A stretch of DNA of 64,000 bases from Stentor coeruleus (taxonomy: Eukaryota; Ciliophora; Heterotrichea; Heterotrichida; Stentoridae). Each line of letters begins with the position of its first letter. Position 1 is the stretch's first letter. Below the pieces are notes generated by a model. It made no database searches. It had not been told where the DNA came from and was given only the letters and a program-made list of their open reading frames with translations. The position numbers were made by a program, and so were the translations under genes. The DNA is taken from positions 1 through 64,000 of the forward strand of contig MPUH01000150.1 in assembly GCA_001970955.1 (NCBI GenBank). The letters run 5' to 3'. This document shows positions 27,725 to 35,727 of the stretch, in pieces.

Positions 27725-29851
27725 ATGAATGCTGATGAGGAATTTAAAGACGAAAAAGATCCGAATTTCAAGCAAGATACAAAAGTTGAGTTACCAAAAC
27801 ATAGTTTTTTCCCAATAAAGATACCGGCAGGCCAAATTCCACGAAGTGGAGTAAGCATTCCCTTTCTACTAAACACAACTCCAACCTCTGTTTTTCCTGA
27901 AGTAGCAAGCAAGAATCAATCTAATTTGCATTCAAACCCTAAAAATCAATTTCCAAACACTCAAAAAGCTTCTCCCGAAATCAACTTCGAAAATACTATT
28001 CTAAAAGAACCTCATCCAAAAGCTCCCGAGATTCAAAACCCTCAATTTATAAATAAATCTAATCAAAGCAATCAAACATCAAGCTATAAGTCTCAAATTA
28101 ACCCTTTCCAGCAAAATCCAATAGTAAAACCTCCAAGTCTATCTCCATCACCCTCAGGACCATCAAATACTAGCATCTATCCACAAGTCAATTCTAGTGA
28201 AAAACCTGAAATTCAACCAAAACTAGTTCCCCCAACAAATGCACCAAATACAATAAATAATTTAAATTCAGGACCTAAAATAACCCCAAAAATTATTGAA
28301 TCAAAACCATTATCAAATTTAGGAAACCCAATTCAAAAAATTGAGATAAAACCTAATTTCAATCCACAGCCAAATCCATCAATTAATAATAATCAATCTT
28401 TTAAACCTCCTATTCTGATAGGTTCAGACAAGAATCAGCCTACAACTTTTTATCCAAAAACTAATCTTTTTGAATCTAAAACCCAATTAAGTGATAAAAA
28501 TCCAAGTTCAGAACAAATTATAAACAAACCACAACCTACTACGCAAAATCTTTCAGAACCCAAAAAACCTCAGAACCAAAATGAACCTCCAAAACAATGT
28601 CATAATTTACCTGGATATAACCCAAAATTAGCTTGTAAAGATGATAATTCTTGCATATCAGGCTCAAATAAAATTGTACAAAAAGGTTTTAATACTGTTC
28701 CAGCTGAAAGGAAAACAAATCATAGCACAAGTAAGCTTGAAATCCAAAGTGTTGAAAATTTTGAACCTATGAATGTAGAAAAAAAATCTAATAACCCTGT
28801 TCCGATTATTAATAAAATAGCAAATCATGAAGATTTAACACCTGAATCTATAGGAAATAATGCTAATGTTATATTTCCTACTGCGCAAACAGCATCAGAC
28901 TATATAAAATGTAATTCAAGTAAAAATATAGAAAATACTAAGAGAATGTCTAATTGTGAAGATATATCTATAACAAGCTCTAATATAAAACCTTTTCTAA
29001 AGGTAATCAAAATTTTATCAAGCGTTCCTGATCTTAAAAAACTTAGCAAACTAGAAGATTTCACTATTTTTGATGATAAAACTTCGAACCTTTCTCAGAC
29101 TAGCTTGGATAATATAAAAGAAATCTTGTGTGATAAGTGCCAAACTATAAAAATAGAAGTCCCTCTTGTATGCGATCATAATGAATGTTTTAATTGTTTT
29201 AAAAAGAACATCGAAAATTTTATAAAACACCCAAAAAAGAAAACATTTAAACAAGCAGCATGTACTGTATGTTATGCCAACTATAGTCTTAAAGATATAC
29301 AGACAATATTAGGTGAAAATACAATGAGTAACTATGAAAAAATAGATTATAAAATTAACTGTATGAAATGTAAACTCAAGCTACCTTTGCAATTAAATTT
29401 TTTCTCAGAACTAAAATGTTTAGACCTTTGTAATACTTGTTATAGTAGCGAATTATATAACAATGCTAAATCATGTTTTTATTGTAGACAAGTTTTTGAT
29501 AATCCTTTAACAACTAAATTACGTAAAGGATTCTGCAATGAGTGTTATAAAAAAAAAAATTATGACTATAGTAAAATTGATTATAATTATGATAACTATG
29601 TTAACTGTACCTATCATACACTTCCTTGTGGACATACTCATTGTTATTTATGTACTATTAATGAAGTGAGTAAAAAAGGGTGTTTAACTTGTCCTTTTGA
29701 GATTAAAAAAAAACATAAAGAGAGAATTATTATTCAAGTTCAGAGACATTGTCAAAAATGCAATGGATATTTTACGTTGAATGAATTGTATCAGCAAATG
29801 CACTCGGATCTTTTCTGGTGTAAACCTTGTTATAAAAGCATGAATGCTTGA
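27725..29851 (+). CDS. RING/RBR-like zinc-finger protein with a disordered Pro/Asn-rich N-terminus
   Basis: Protein of 708 residues. Residues 1-430 are low-complexity, rich in Pro, Asn, Gln, Ser and Lys, and surely disordered. Residues about 460-705 are Cys-rich: ILCDKCQTIKIEVPLVCDHN and ECFNCFKKNI then ACTVCYANYSLKDIQTIL resemble RING1 of RBR ligases, INCMKCKLKLPLQLNF resembles an IBR start, and LPCGHTHCYLC with GCLTCPFEIKKKHK resembles a second RING-like finger. The fit to a canonical RBR is loose and the catalytic cysteine cannot be fixed by eye, so ubiquitin ligase activity is an inference. It follows the deubiquitinase gene on the same strand, and both carry unusual cysteine arrays, so a shared pathway is plausible. 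Confidence 0.7.
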   Translation: MNADEEFKDEKDPNFKQDTKVELPKHSFFPIKIPAGQIPRSGVSIPFLLNTTPTSVFPEVASKNQSNLHSNPKNQFPNTQKASPEINFENTILKEPHPKAPEIQNPQFINKSNQSNQTSSYKSQINPFQQNPIVKPPSLSPSPSGPSNTSIYPQVNSSEKPEIQPKLVPPTNAPNTINNLNSGPKITPKIIESKPLSNLGNPIQKIEIKPNFNPQPNPSINNNQSFKPPILIGSDKNQPTTFYPKTNLFESKTQLSDKNPSSEQIINKPQPTTQNLSEPKKPQNQNEPPKQCHNLPGYNPKLACKDDNSCISGSNKIVQKGFNTVPAERKTNHSTSKLEIQSVENFEPMNVEKKSNNPVPIINKIANHEDLTPESIGNNANVIFPTAQTASDYIKCNSSKNIENTKRMSNCEDISITSSNIKPFLKVIKILSSVPDLKKLSKLEDFTIFDDKTSNLSQTSLDNIKEILCDKCQTIKIEVPLVCDHNECFNCFKKNIENFIKHPKKKTFKQAACTVCYANYSLKDIQTILGENTMSNYEKIDYKINCMKCKLKLPLQLNFFSELKCLDLCNTCYSSELYNNAKSCFYCRQVFDNPLTTKLRKGFCNECYKKKNYDYSKIDYNYDNYVNCTYHTLPCGHTHCYLCTINEVSKKGCLTCPFEIKKKHKERIIIQVQRHCQKCNGYFTLNELYQQMHSDLFWCKPCYKSMNA

Positions 29852-29944
29852 AGCCCAATTAGTGATTGATAATTCAGATTAAATGGGTTTATTAAATATT
29901 TATACATTTTATATTTGAAATCATAATTTTAATTACTAATTTGT

Positions 29945-30760
29945 CTAGGTAGCAGCTGTAGTTAATCTTGATGTTACATCCCGAGTGGAATTAAAAGAAA
30001 AATACGTGGCATCAATTTTGTCCTTCGACAACTCATAAAAATCATCAATATAATCATGGATATCAAAAGGTAAAGGCATAATCATCATTTCACTATCATC
30101 TTCTATCATAAATCTCTTCAACATTGTTATATCTTGTGCACGGAAATGCCAATTCCTATATAATCCTTACACAAAATACTCACTCAAACTTTTAAGTTTC
30201 CTTCTATTAAAAGTCTCACAAATCTTCAAATACTTAAATTTACTCAAACCGCTAATCAAACAAGAAAATGTATTTTTCAAAGTCCGTTCTTGGACGTTTT
30301 TGATTTTTCGCATGAGTTTAAGCGCGGTTTCTCTTATTTGCGGGTTTTTGAAGTGAAAAATTTTCCTTTGCACCCTTTTAAATGTTTTTACTGTGCTTCC
30401 AGAGCGGAATTTTGTATACGACGAGCTCCGATTTATTGCTTTTGGTGTGCAAACAAGCGAAGGATCATGATTTTTTGGAGTTGTTGGAGCATTTCGGCTT
30501 CTACATCTTGAAGTTTTTGGTGGTCTTTTCCAGTCAAGAAACAATCCTCTTAATAGCCCAAAAGAGAATTTTATATGCTGGTTCCATCTGCTATTAAAAA
30601 CTTTCCTTAAAGTTAAATAGAAAATTGTCCCGCTTAATTGGTTTTCAGGAGTTTTTGTATCATAATCATATCTGGGGGTTTTGATATAATCGAAATCATG
30701 GGAACTTGATGTTCTTTCACTGCAGAATTCATTTGAGTCTTCGTAGTGCTTTTTAAACAT
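29945..30760 (-). CDS. Unknown basic protein with a 15-nt intron
   Basis: Exon 1 is 30760-30171, the intron 30170-30156 and exon 2 30155-29945; together 801 bases and 266 residues. The start at 30760 (MFKKHYEDSNEF) is preferred; the frame also reaches an ATG at 30817, but the extra part is leader-like. Exon 1 is basic with short helical segments ending in Phe/Trp (SFGLLRGLFLDWK, SLSEYF then VNWHFRAQ across the intron), which recalls Sfi1/centrin-binding type helices but is too weak to name. Exon 2 is acidic (IEDDSEMMIMPLPFDIHDYI). Without splicing the frame stops just after the 5' splice site. I assign no function. Confidence 0.7.
30156..30170 (-). other. 15-nt intron
   Basis: On the minus strand, GTAAGGATTATATAG splits a Val codon (phase 2) after SLSEYF. 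Removal joins a further 70 residues ending at the TAG at 29945-29947, and the summed exon length is a multiple of three. Retention gives an immediate TAA. Confidence 0.88.
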
Positions 30761-31078
30761 AGTTTTTTTAGTGTAAATTTTATATATTAAATGGGGTAGA
30801 TTAGGAGCGAAATTCATCAGGGATGATAATGAAAATTTCAGGGAAAAAGATGCTGATTTTCATGTGAATAGAAGGGATAAGTTTGTGAAAAGGAATTTAT
30901 TGTGTTTGGTGATTGTGGATTCTGGGAAATAAGAGTGATTGGGTTTTGGAAAAAAGGTGAAGTTAAAGTTGATAAGTTTAATAAAAATGGATGTTGAGAA
31001 GCTGGTTTGTGTTGAATTAATATATAAGATTAGAACTTGGGTTAAAATATTATTTTTTTACATCATTTGGATGAGTGA

Positions 31079-31160
31079 AGGCGCTATTTATTAGGATTTG
31101 AAGTTCAAATTTTACAGTGCATAAGACCTGGGTTCAAATCCTAGCTTACGACTTTTTACT
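31079..31160 (+). other. tRNA-like 3' half with B box and T-run (probable pseudogene)
   Basis: CTGGGTTCAAATCCTAG forms a T-arm with a 5-bp stem around TTCAAAT and fits the pol III B box; a run of five T follows about ten bases later, as a terminator would. Upstream, GGATGAGTGAAGGCGC recalls the D-arm of Leu/Ser tRNAs. The acceptor strand CTTACGA finds no complementary partner upstream and I cannot build an anticodon arm, so I do not call a functional tRNA. Confidence 0.3.
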
Positions 31161-31165
31161 TAAAA

Positions 31166-31354
31166 TCAAATACCAAAAAAAATTTTTTTCATTGAAATGA
31201 TGTAGATAAAAACTACAATTCTTAATAAAGTTGGAAGAGGAATACTACACAAATAATTCCTAAATTCATCAAGAGAAATCACTCTATCTTTGTTCATATC
31301 AACCACATAATAAACTCAAAAATCATCTGCATTTTCCTCTTTTAAATATATTAT
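31166..31354 (-). pseudogene. EF-hand gene fragment
   Basis: On the minus strand this stretch encodes a canonical EF-hand, VVDMNKDRVISLDEF (31262-31306), with Asp, Asn, Asp and Glu at loop positions 1, 3, 5 and 12, flanked by helix-like residues (VYYVV before, RNYL after). A TGA at 31316-31318 interrupts the frame between KEENADDF and VYYVV, no start codon lies upstream, and the downstream part degenerates before a TGA at 31166-31168. No 15-nt intron removes the stop. It is probably a decayed copy of a calmodulin-like or CDPK gene. Confidence 0.45.
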
Positions 31355-31605
31355 TCCAAGTTATCGATACCATTATTCATTATTTTGATTTAGATTTTTA
31401 ATACAAAAAAAATCATTCAAGATGTTTTTTTATTCTACAAGTTTTGACACAAAGATAAAATTATAAATTTTATTTTCCAATTATTTAAATTATCAAAAAA
31501 AAAATCCATACTTTAAGTTCATATTTTTAGTAAAAATTTTTAATAATTTCTTAAGGCATTTCACATACTCCACATCATAATTCTCATACACATTTATATC
31601 TCTCA

Positions 31606-33012
31606 TTAATTTAAGTCATCATTACTTTTCTCAACTTCTATATTAATACCATAATACTCATGTATAACCTTCAAGGTTTTTTCCACAACATTTCCATCAA
31701 CCATAAAATTTTTCATTTGCTGTACAAAAAACTGAACTTTGCTACTAAGCACTGGCCTAAGTTTCAATGCTTGACTTAGCGATGTAGTTTCCTCAGAACA
31801 TAATTTAGCATCATTTTTCATTTCTAAATCAACACTACTAATAACCAAATTCCCCCAAAGCTTAAAATCTTCCCACAAAGAATGTGTCAACAATATCTGA
31901 TACATAAAAGTTTTCTGACTAAGCGTTTCTTCATAAAAATGCTGTGACAACATAATCACTTGTTTCGTACAATTTAAATCTTGACACTCTTGTATCCTAT
32001 CAAGTAATAAATTAGTTAATCCACATACAATACCAAAAGCACAACTGGGGATATTATATTTATTTTCAATTCTTTTATCATTAAGTTTTTTTATCCAATA
32101 TTTTCGTCCTTCAGTTCCAGATATAACATTATGGAAATTCTTATTATCTTCATCATTAATAACAATCCCTTTCCAACATTTGTCTATAATATTATCAATA
32201 ACAATATTATTTTTTTTCCCATTTTCTGAGTTTATTGTTAGAATATCTGTATTTAAACGTTTAGGATGTACTTCAAATACATATTTTTGGAATTTTTTCC
32301 CTGTAAGATTGTCATCAATAAACTTTTTTATTTCGATTTCAGGGTTTAATGAATCAACAGTTAAAGGTAAAAGTTCTTTTTCATATTGTGAACTACGTAA
32401 ATAAGACAGTTCGTATATAGTGATTTTTCTTAGTAAATCTTTTATTGCTAGAATTTTGTCTTCTTCTTGTTTTTGGTAAAGCATGAGGATTGGTTTCATG
32501 TTTTCTTCGAATGTTGTGAGGAAATTATTAGCATCTTCAACAGCTTTTAAGTATTTTTTCCCTGCTGCTTCTTCTCTTTTTGATACATTTTCACTAGAAA
32601 TACAGTAGCTGAAATAGTAATCCCTGGTTTTTTCACAATATGAATTCTGTTTTTGAAGCTCGTATACTAAATCTTTTGAGATCCGGGCATTGATTCGAAT
32701 ATCTTCATCTTGTTTTGTAAGAAGGTCTTTTAAGGTAGGGATTAAGTCGGTTTGCTGATTGTTTACTAGTTCTAGTAAGCTTATAGATTGCTGATTGCAT
32801 ATGGTTTGAAGTCTTTTTAAGCAAGGAACCATTGTGTTTTTTCCACGAAAAAACAATGGCGCTCTTGTCAAACGGTTTAAACCATTAGCATATTCTCTTT
32901 CTATTTCAGTTTTGTGTGTGAGGAATTCAATAAGATAGTAAATCAAACTATTTGTGTCTTCAGCGTTCTCTTTTACTTTCGAATAATTATCCCAAAGGTC
33001 CCAATAACTCAT
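31606..33012 (-). CDS. F-BAR domain protein with a C-terminal SBF2/KIAA0513-like domain
   Basis: Protein of 468 residues. Residues 1-240 match an F-BAR/FCH domain: LWDNYSKVKENAEDTNSLIY and FLTHKTEIEREYANGLNRLT are the typical first helices (...EYAxxLxxL), followed by long amphipathic helices. Such domains bind and curve membranes and recruit actin regulators. The C-terminal part (about 320-420: CAFGIVCGLTNLLLDRIQEC, KQVIMLSQHFYEE, HSLWEDFKLWGNLV) resembles the helical domain shared by SBF1/SBF2 and KIAA0513, known mostly from trafficking proteins. No SH3 or RhoGAP domain follows. The gene probably acts in endocytosis or membrane shaping at the cortex. It shares a short divergent promoter region with the coiled-coil gene at 33334. 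Confidence 0.78.
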   Translation of the reverse strand: MSYWDLWDNYSKVKENAEDTNSLIYYLIEFLTHKTEIEREYANGLNRLTRAPLFFRGKNTMVPCLKRLQTICNQQSISLLELVNNQQTDLIPTLKDLLTKQDEDIRINARISKDLVYELQKQNSYCEKTRDYYFSYCISSENVSKREEAAGKKYLKAVEDANNFLTTFEENMKPILMLYQKQEEDKILAIKDLLRKITIYELSYLRSSQYEKELLPLTVDSLNPEIEIKKFIDDNLTGKKFQKYVFEVHPKRLNTDILTINSENGKKNNIVIDNIIDKCWKGIVINDEDNKNFHNVISGTEGRKYWIKKLNDKRIENKYNIPSCAFGIVCGLTNLLLDRIQECQDLNCTKQVIMLSQHFYEETLSQKTFMYQILLTHSLWEDFKLWGNLVISSVDLEMKNDAKLCSEETTSLSQALKLRPVLSSKVQFFVQQMKNFMVDGNVVEKTLKVIHEYYGINIEVEKSNDDLN

Positions 33013-33333
33013 ATTTTATAGATGGAAACTTAAAAAAATTAGAAAAAATATCGAATATGCCTAACTCAGAAAAACAAATACTTTTTAACTTAAATAGAAA
33101 ATTACTTAAAAATTTTCATCCTTATATACATAATGAAAATCTTATCCGATGATTAATACATTTTCTAACTATAAAACTATTTTCTATATAACTACTTTTA
33201 TACAAAAATCATTATTTAACCTACTCCTAAAAATTATTAAAAAACTCTCCCTATATAATAAAACAACCACCCCTTAAATCATTACAATCTCTCATGTATA
33301 CTTCAATTTACTATCGTTAAACAATAATAATAT
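33013..33333. other. Divergent promoter region
   Basis: 321 bp between the F-BAR gene (minus) and a coiled-coil gene (plus). It must contain both promoters. The right half has C well above G on the plus strand. No other feature was seen. Confidence 0.6.
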
Positions 33334-34110
33334 ATGGAAAACCCAGAGATATTGAAAGAATATCATACTTTTTTTTCAAAGTGTTTTATTGATAACTGCG
33401 ACATAGATTCTGACGAAATAACTGAAACTGAAAAAAATGCTCTTGGAGAGCTAGACCCAGATGAAGTCTTTGAAAATTTTTCTGACCTTGTTATCGACTT
33501 ATTGAAATTCAAAAAACAGTACATTTGCACTGAACAAGCAGATTTAATAAAACGAGTAAATTCATTTGAAGGGATGATTCAGAAACTAGAAAATGAAGTT
33601 AGAAATCATATAGCAACAGAGCATCAACTAAAATTATTAATAGAAAGTTATCAAGCCAAAGTCCAAGAACTAGAAAAGATGAATTCAGAACTTATGAGAA
33701 GATCTAAGGAAAAGTCCCCAAAAACTGAGGAAGCAAAACCAAAAACTTTGTTGAGGAGTTCAAGTTCGACTAAATCATTAGAAAAAGAAGATGGTAATGC
33801 AAAAGATAAACAGAAAGGTGAGAATATAGTTGTGAAAAGCAAGGAATTCAAGCCAACGCATAAGAGAACTAAAAGTGACTTTGAAGCGTTGACAAGTCAA
33901 GTGAATAAAAAATCGAGCCAAACGATTAAATCTGTAAAGTTCGAATATGTGATGGCGAAAGCTAATAAGCTCTATAGCCAGAAAAGTAGGAAAAGTGGAA
34001 GTAAAATGTCAGATATCCCTGAAAGGAAGTTAGAAAAAAAGCTAAAGACCCAAAAACCTAAGCATGTAAGGAGTTGTTCTGATTTTTTAGCCCAGTTAAG
34101 AGGAAAGTAA
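33334..34110 (+). CDS. Unknown coiled-coil protein with a basic tail
   Basis: Protein of 258 residues. The N-terminal 75 residues are acidic and helical (ELDPDEVFENFSDLVIDLLK). Residues 75-130 form a coiled coil (FEGMIQKLENEVRNHIATEH, then YQAKVQELEKMNSELMRRSK). The C-terminal half is Lys/Ser-rich and carries the same short motif twice: THKRTKSDFEAL around residue 175 and KHVRSCSDFLAQL at the very end. The motif looks like a docking or phosphorylation site. Layout suggests a cytoskeletal or basal-body scaffold protein, but no family is recognised. Confidence 0.65.
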   Translation: MENPEILKEYHTFFSKCFIDNCDIDSDEITETEKNALGELDPDEVFENFSDLVIDLLKFKKQYICTEQADLIKRVNSFEGMIQKLENEVRNHIATEHQLKLLIESYQAKVQELEKMNSELMRRSKEKSPKTEEAKPKTLLRSSSSTKSLEKEDGNAKDKQKGENIVVKSKEFKPTHKRTKSDFEALTSQVNKKSSQTIKSVKFEYVMAKANKLYSQKSRKSGSKMSDIPERKLEKKLKTQKPKHVRSCSDFLAQLRGK

Positions 34111-34789
34111 GATATAAACTAAATTAGCAGCTTAATAGTGCTAAAATTATCAATATAATTTCATCAATACAAACATTACTATTTTATTATCTTTAACACA
34201 TTCATAAATGAGTACAGTAAAAAATCAATTTGTAATTTCAGAGTTATTATATTATTGAATTAGTTAATATTTCAATCCAATATCTATTCAAAATGTTTAA
34301 TAATATTTTTTTATAATATTTTAAGTTCCAAGAATATATATAAACCATACATCGAAAATCCAAACCAAATAAAAATTGCTCTCTCATGAATTACTAAATC
34401 TCCTTAAAGCATATTTCACATAAGCAATTTTCTTAAACACAATTTTTTTTTTCAAATATAAAATCACACCTTATAACTCCATAATCAACATACTCATATT
34501 AACATAACCTTCACAACTTCTAACACCCTTAACCCCAAACCTGAATCTTCACAGTCAAACCCTGTAATTTTTTTCTATACATTATACCCATATCTTAATT
34601 CTTCTTTTTCATCAAAATTACTCAAAAACCCTTATCAATAATCCTCCACTTACTCTAATCTCAAACAAATCCTATTAAATTCCAATATTTTTACCTTAAA
34701 AAACTAATCCCAAATCTCACATATTCTTAGATAATATTCAGGCCTTTTAAAATTTAAATTTTCAGCTCATTTTCATCCACTAGTAATAA
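34111..34789. other. C-only leader and intergenic region upstream of centrin
   Basis: 679 bp. From 34381 to 34740 the plus strand has about 90 C and only about 7 G by hand count. The extreme skew ends at the centrin start codon. There is no open frame or RNA gene. It probably combines the promoter and an unstructured mRNA leader. Confidence 0.7.
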
Positions 34790-35320
34790 ATGGCAGGAAG
34801 AGGACAAGCAGCTAAACCAGCTCCAGTTAGTCAACCAAAAGTCTTTAACCCTAAGCAATACGAAAGACCAGGACTTACTGAAGATGAGATTGAAGAAATC
34901 AAGGAAGCTTTTGACCTGTTTGACTCAGATGGATCAGGGACAATTGATCCAGCTGAATTGAAATCTGCTATGCAAAGTTTAGGTTTTGAAGCTAAGAACC
35001 AGACTATTTATCAAATGATTAGTGATTTGGATAAAGATGGATCAGGTGCTATTGACTTTGATGAGTTTTTAGATATGATGACTGCAAGAATGAGCGACAA
35101 AGATACTAAAGAAGATATCAACAAGGTCTTTAGACTTTTTGATGATGACAAGACTGGATATATCACCATTAAGAATTTGAGAAGAGTTGCTAAGGAACTT
35201 GGAGAAACTATGACTGATGAAGAACTTATGGAAATGGTTGAAAGAGCTGACTCTGATGGTGATGGGCAAGTAAGCCAGGAAGATTTCTATAATATCATGA
35301 CCAAGAAAGCATTCCCTTAA
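34790..35320 (+). CDS. Centrin
   Basis: Calmodulin-like protein of 176 residues, with an N-terminal basic tail of about 28 residues followed by four EF-hands: loops [36 protein letters not shown] and [12 protein letters not shown]. The first, second and fourth look able to bind calcium; the third has Asn at position 12 and is probably weak, as in many centrins. The segment [20 protein letters not shown] and the ending TKKAFP are centrin hallmarks. Centrins sit in basal bodies and in the contractile and striated fibres of ciliates, where calcium binding changes their shape and their grip on Sfi1-type proteins. It is flanked by an extreme C-rich leader and a G-rich trailer. Confidence 0.95.
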   Translation: MAGRGQAAKPAPVSQPKVFNPKQYERPGLTEDEIEEIKEAFDLFDSDGSGTIDPAELKSAMQSLGFEAKNQTIYQMISDLDKDGSGAIDFDEFLDMMTARMSDKDTKEDINKVFRLFDDDKTGYITIKNLRRVAKELGETMTDEELMEMVERADSDGDGQVSQEDFYNIMTKKAFP

Positions 35321-35727
35321 GTAATCTTTTCTATTTAGATGAAATAAGAGTTAATTTTTAAGGAGGATGATTTTATGGTGGAAATTTATGAGGGAGAAAA
35401 GATTTGATGGGAAGCTTTGGTTTTGATTTTTTATGATATGGATTGTTGAGTTTTTTTTTATGGTGGGTGTAATTTTTAGAAGAATAGGCTTGGGTATTGC
35501 TGATGAATCAGTTTCATTGATGTGAAATTGTTATTTGGGGTTAATAAAAGATAAATTTTTATAGCACTTTAGTATTTCTGAAAAAAATATAATTTTCAGG
35601 TATTTGGATTTAATGATTAATTTATATAGTTGACCTATACTAAAATTACATCATTTTTATTTTCATAAACATAAGTCACATAACTTTTTCAATTTTTTCC
35701 ATATCAAAACCCTAATTCAATATTTAA
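35321..35727. other. G-rich trailer and intergenic region
   Basis: 407 bp. Bases 35341-35460 have about 32 G and 1 C on the plus strand by hand count, the reverse of the centrin leader. The composition returns to A/T with more C than G before the next start codon. No gene was seen. Confidence 0.65.

Larger units (their letters stand above)
30818..31605. other. Intergenic region holding two decayed fragments
   Basis: About 790 bp between the unknown basic gene and the F-BAR gene, both on the minus strand. It contains a tRNA-like B-box segment and a piece of EF-hand gene, listed separately. The left part (30818-31020) is G-rich on the plus strand, meaning C-rich leader for the minus-strand gene. 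Confidence 0.6.
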
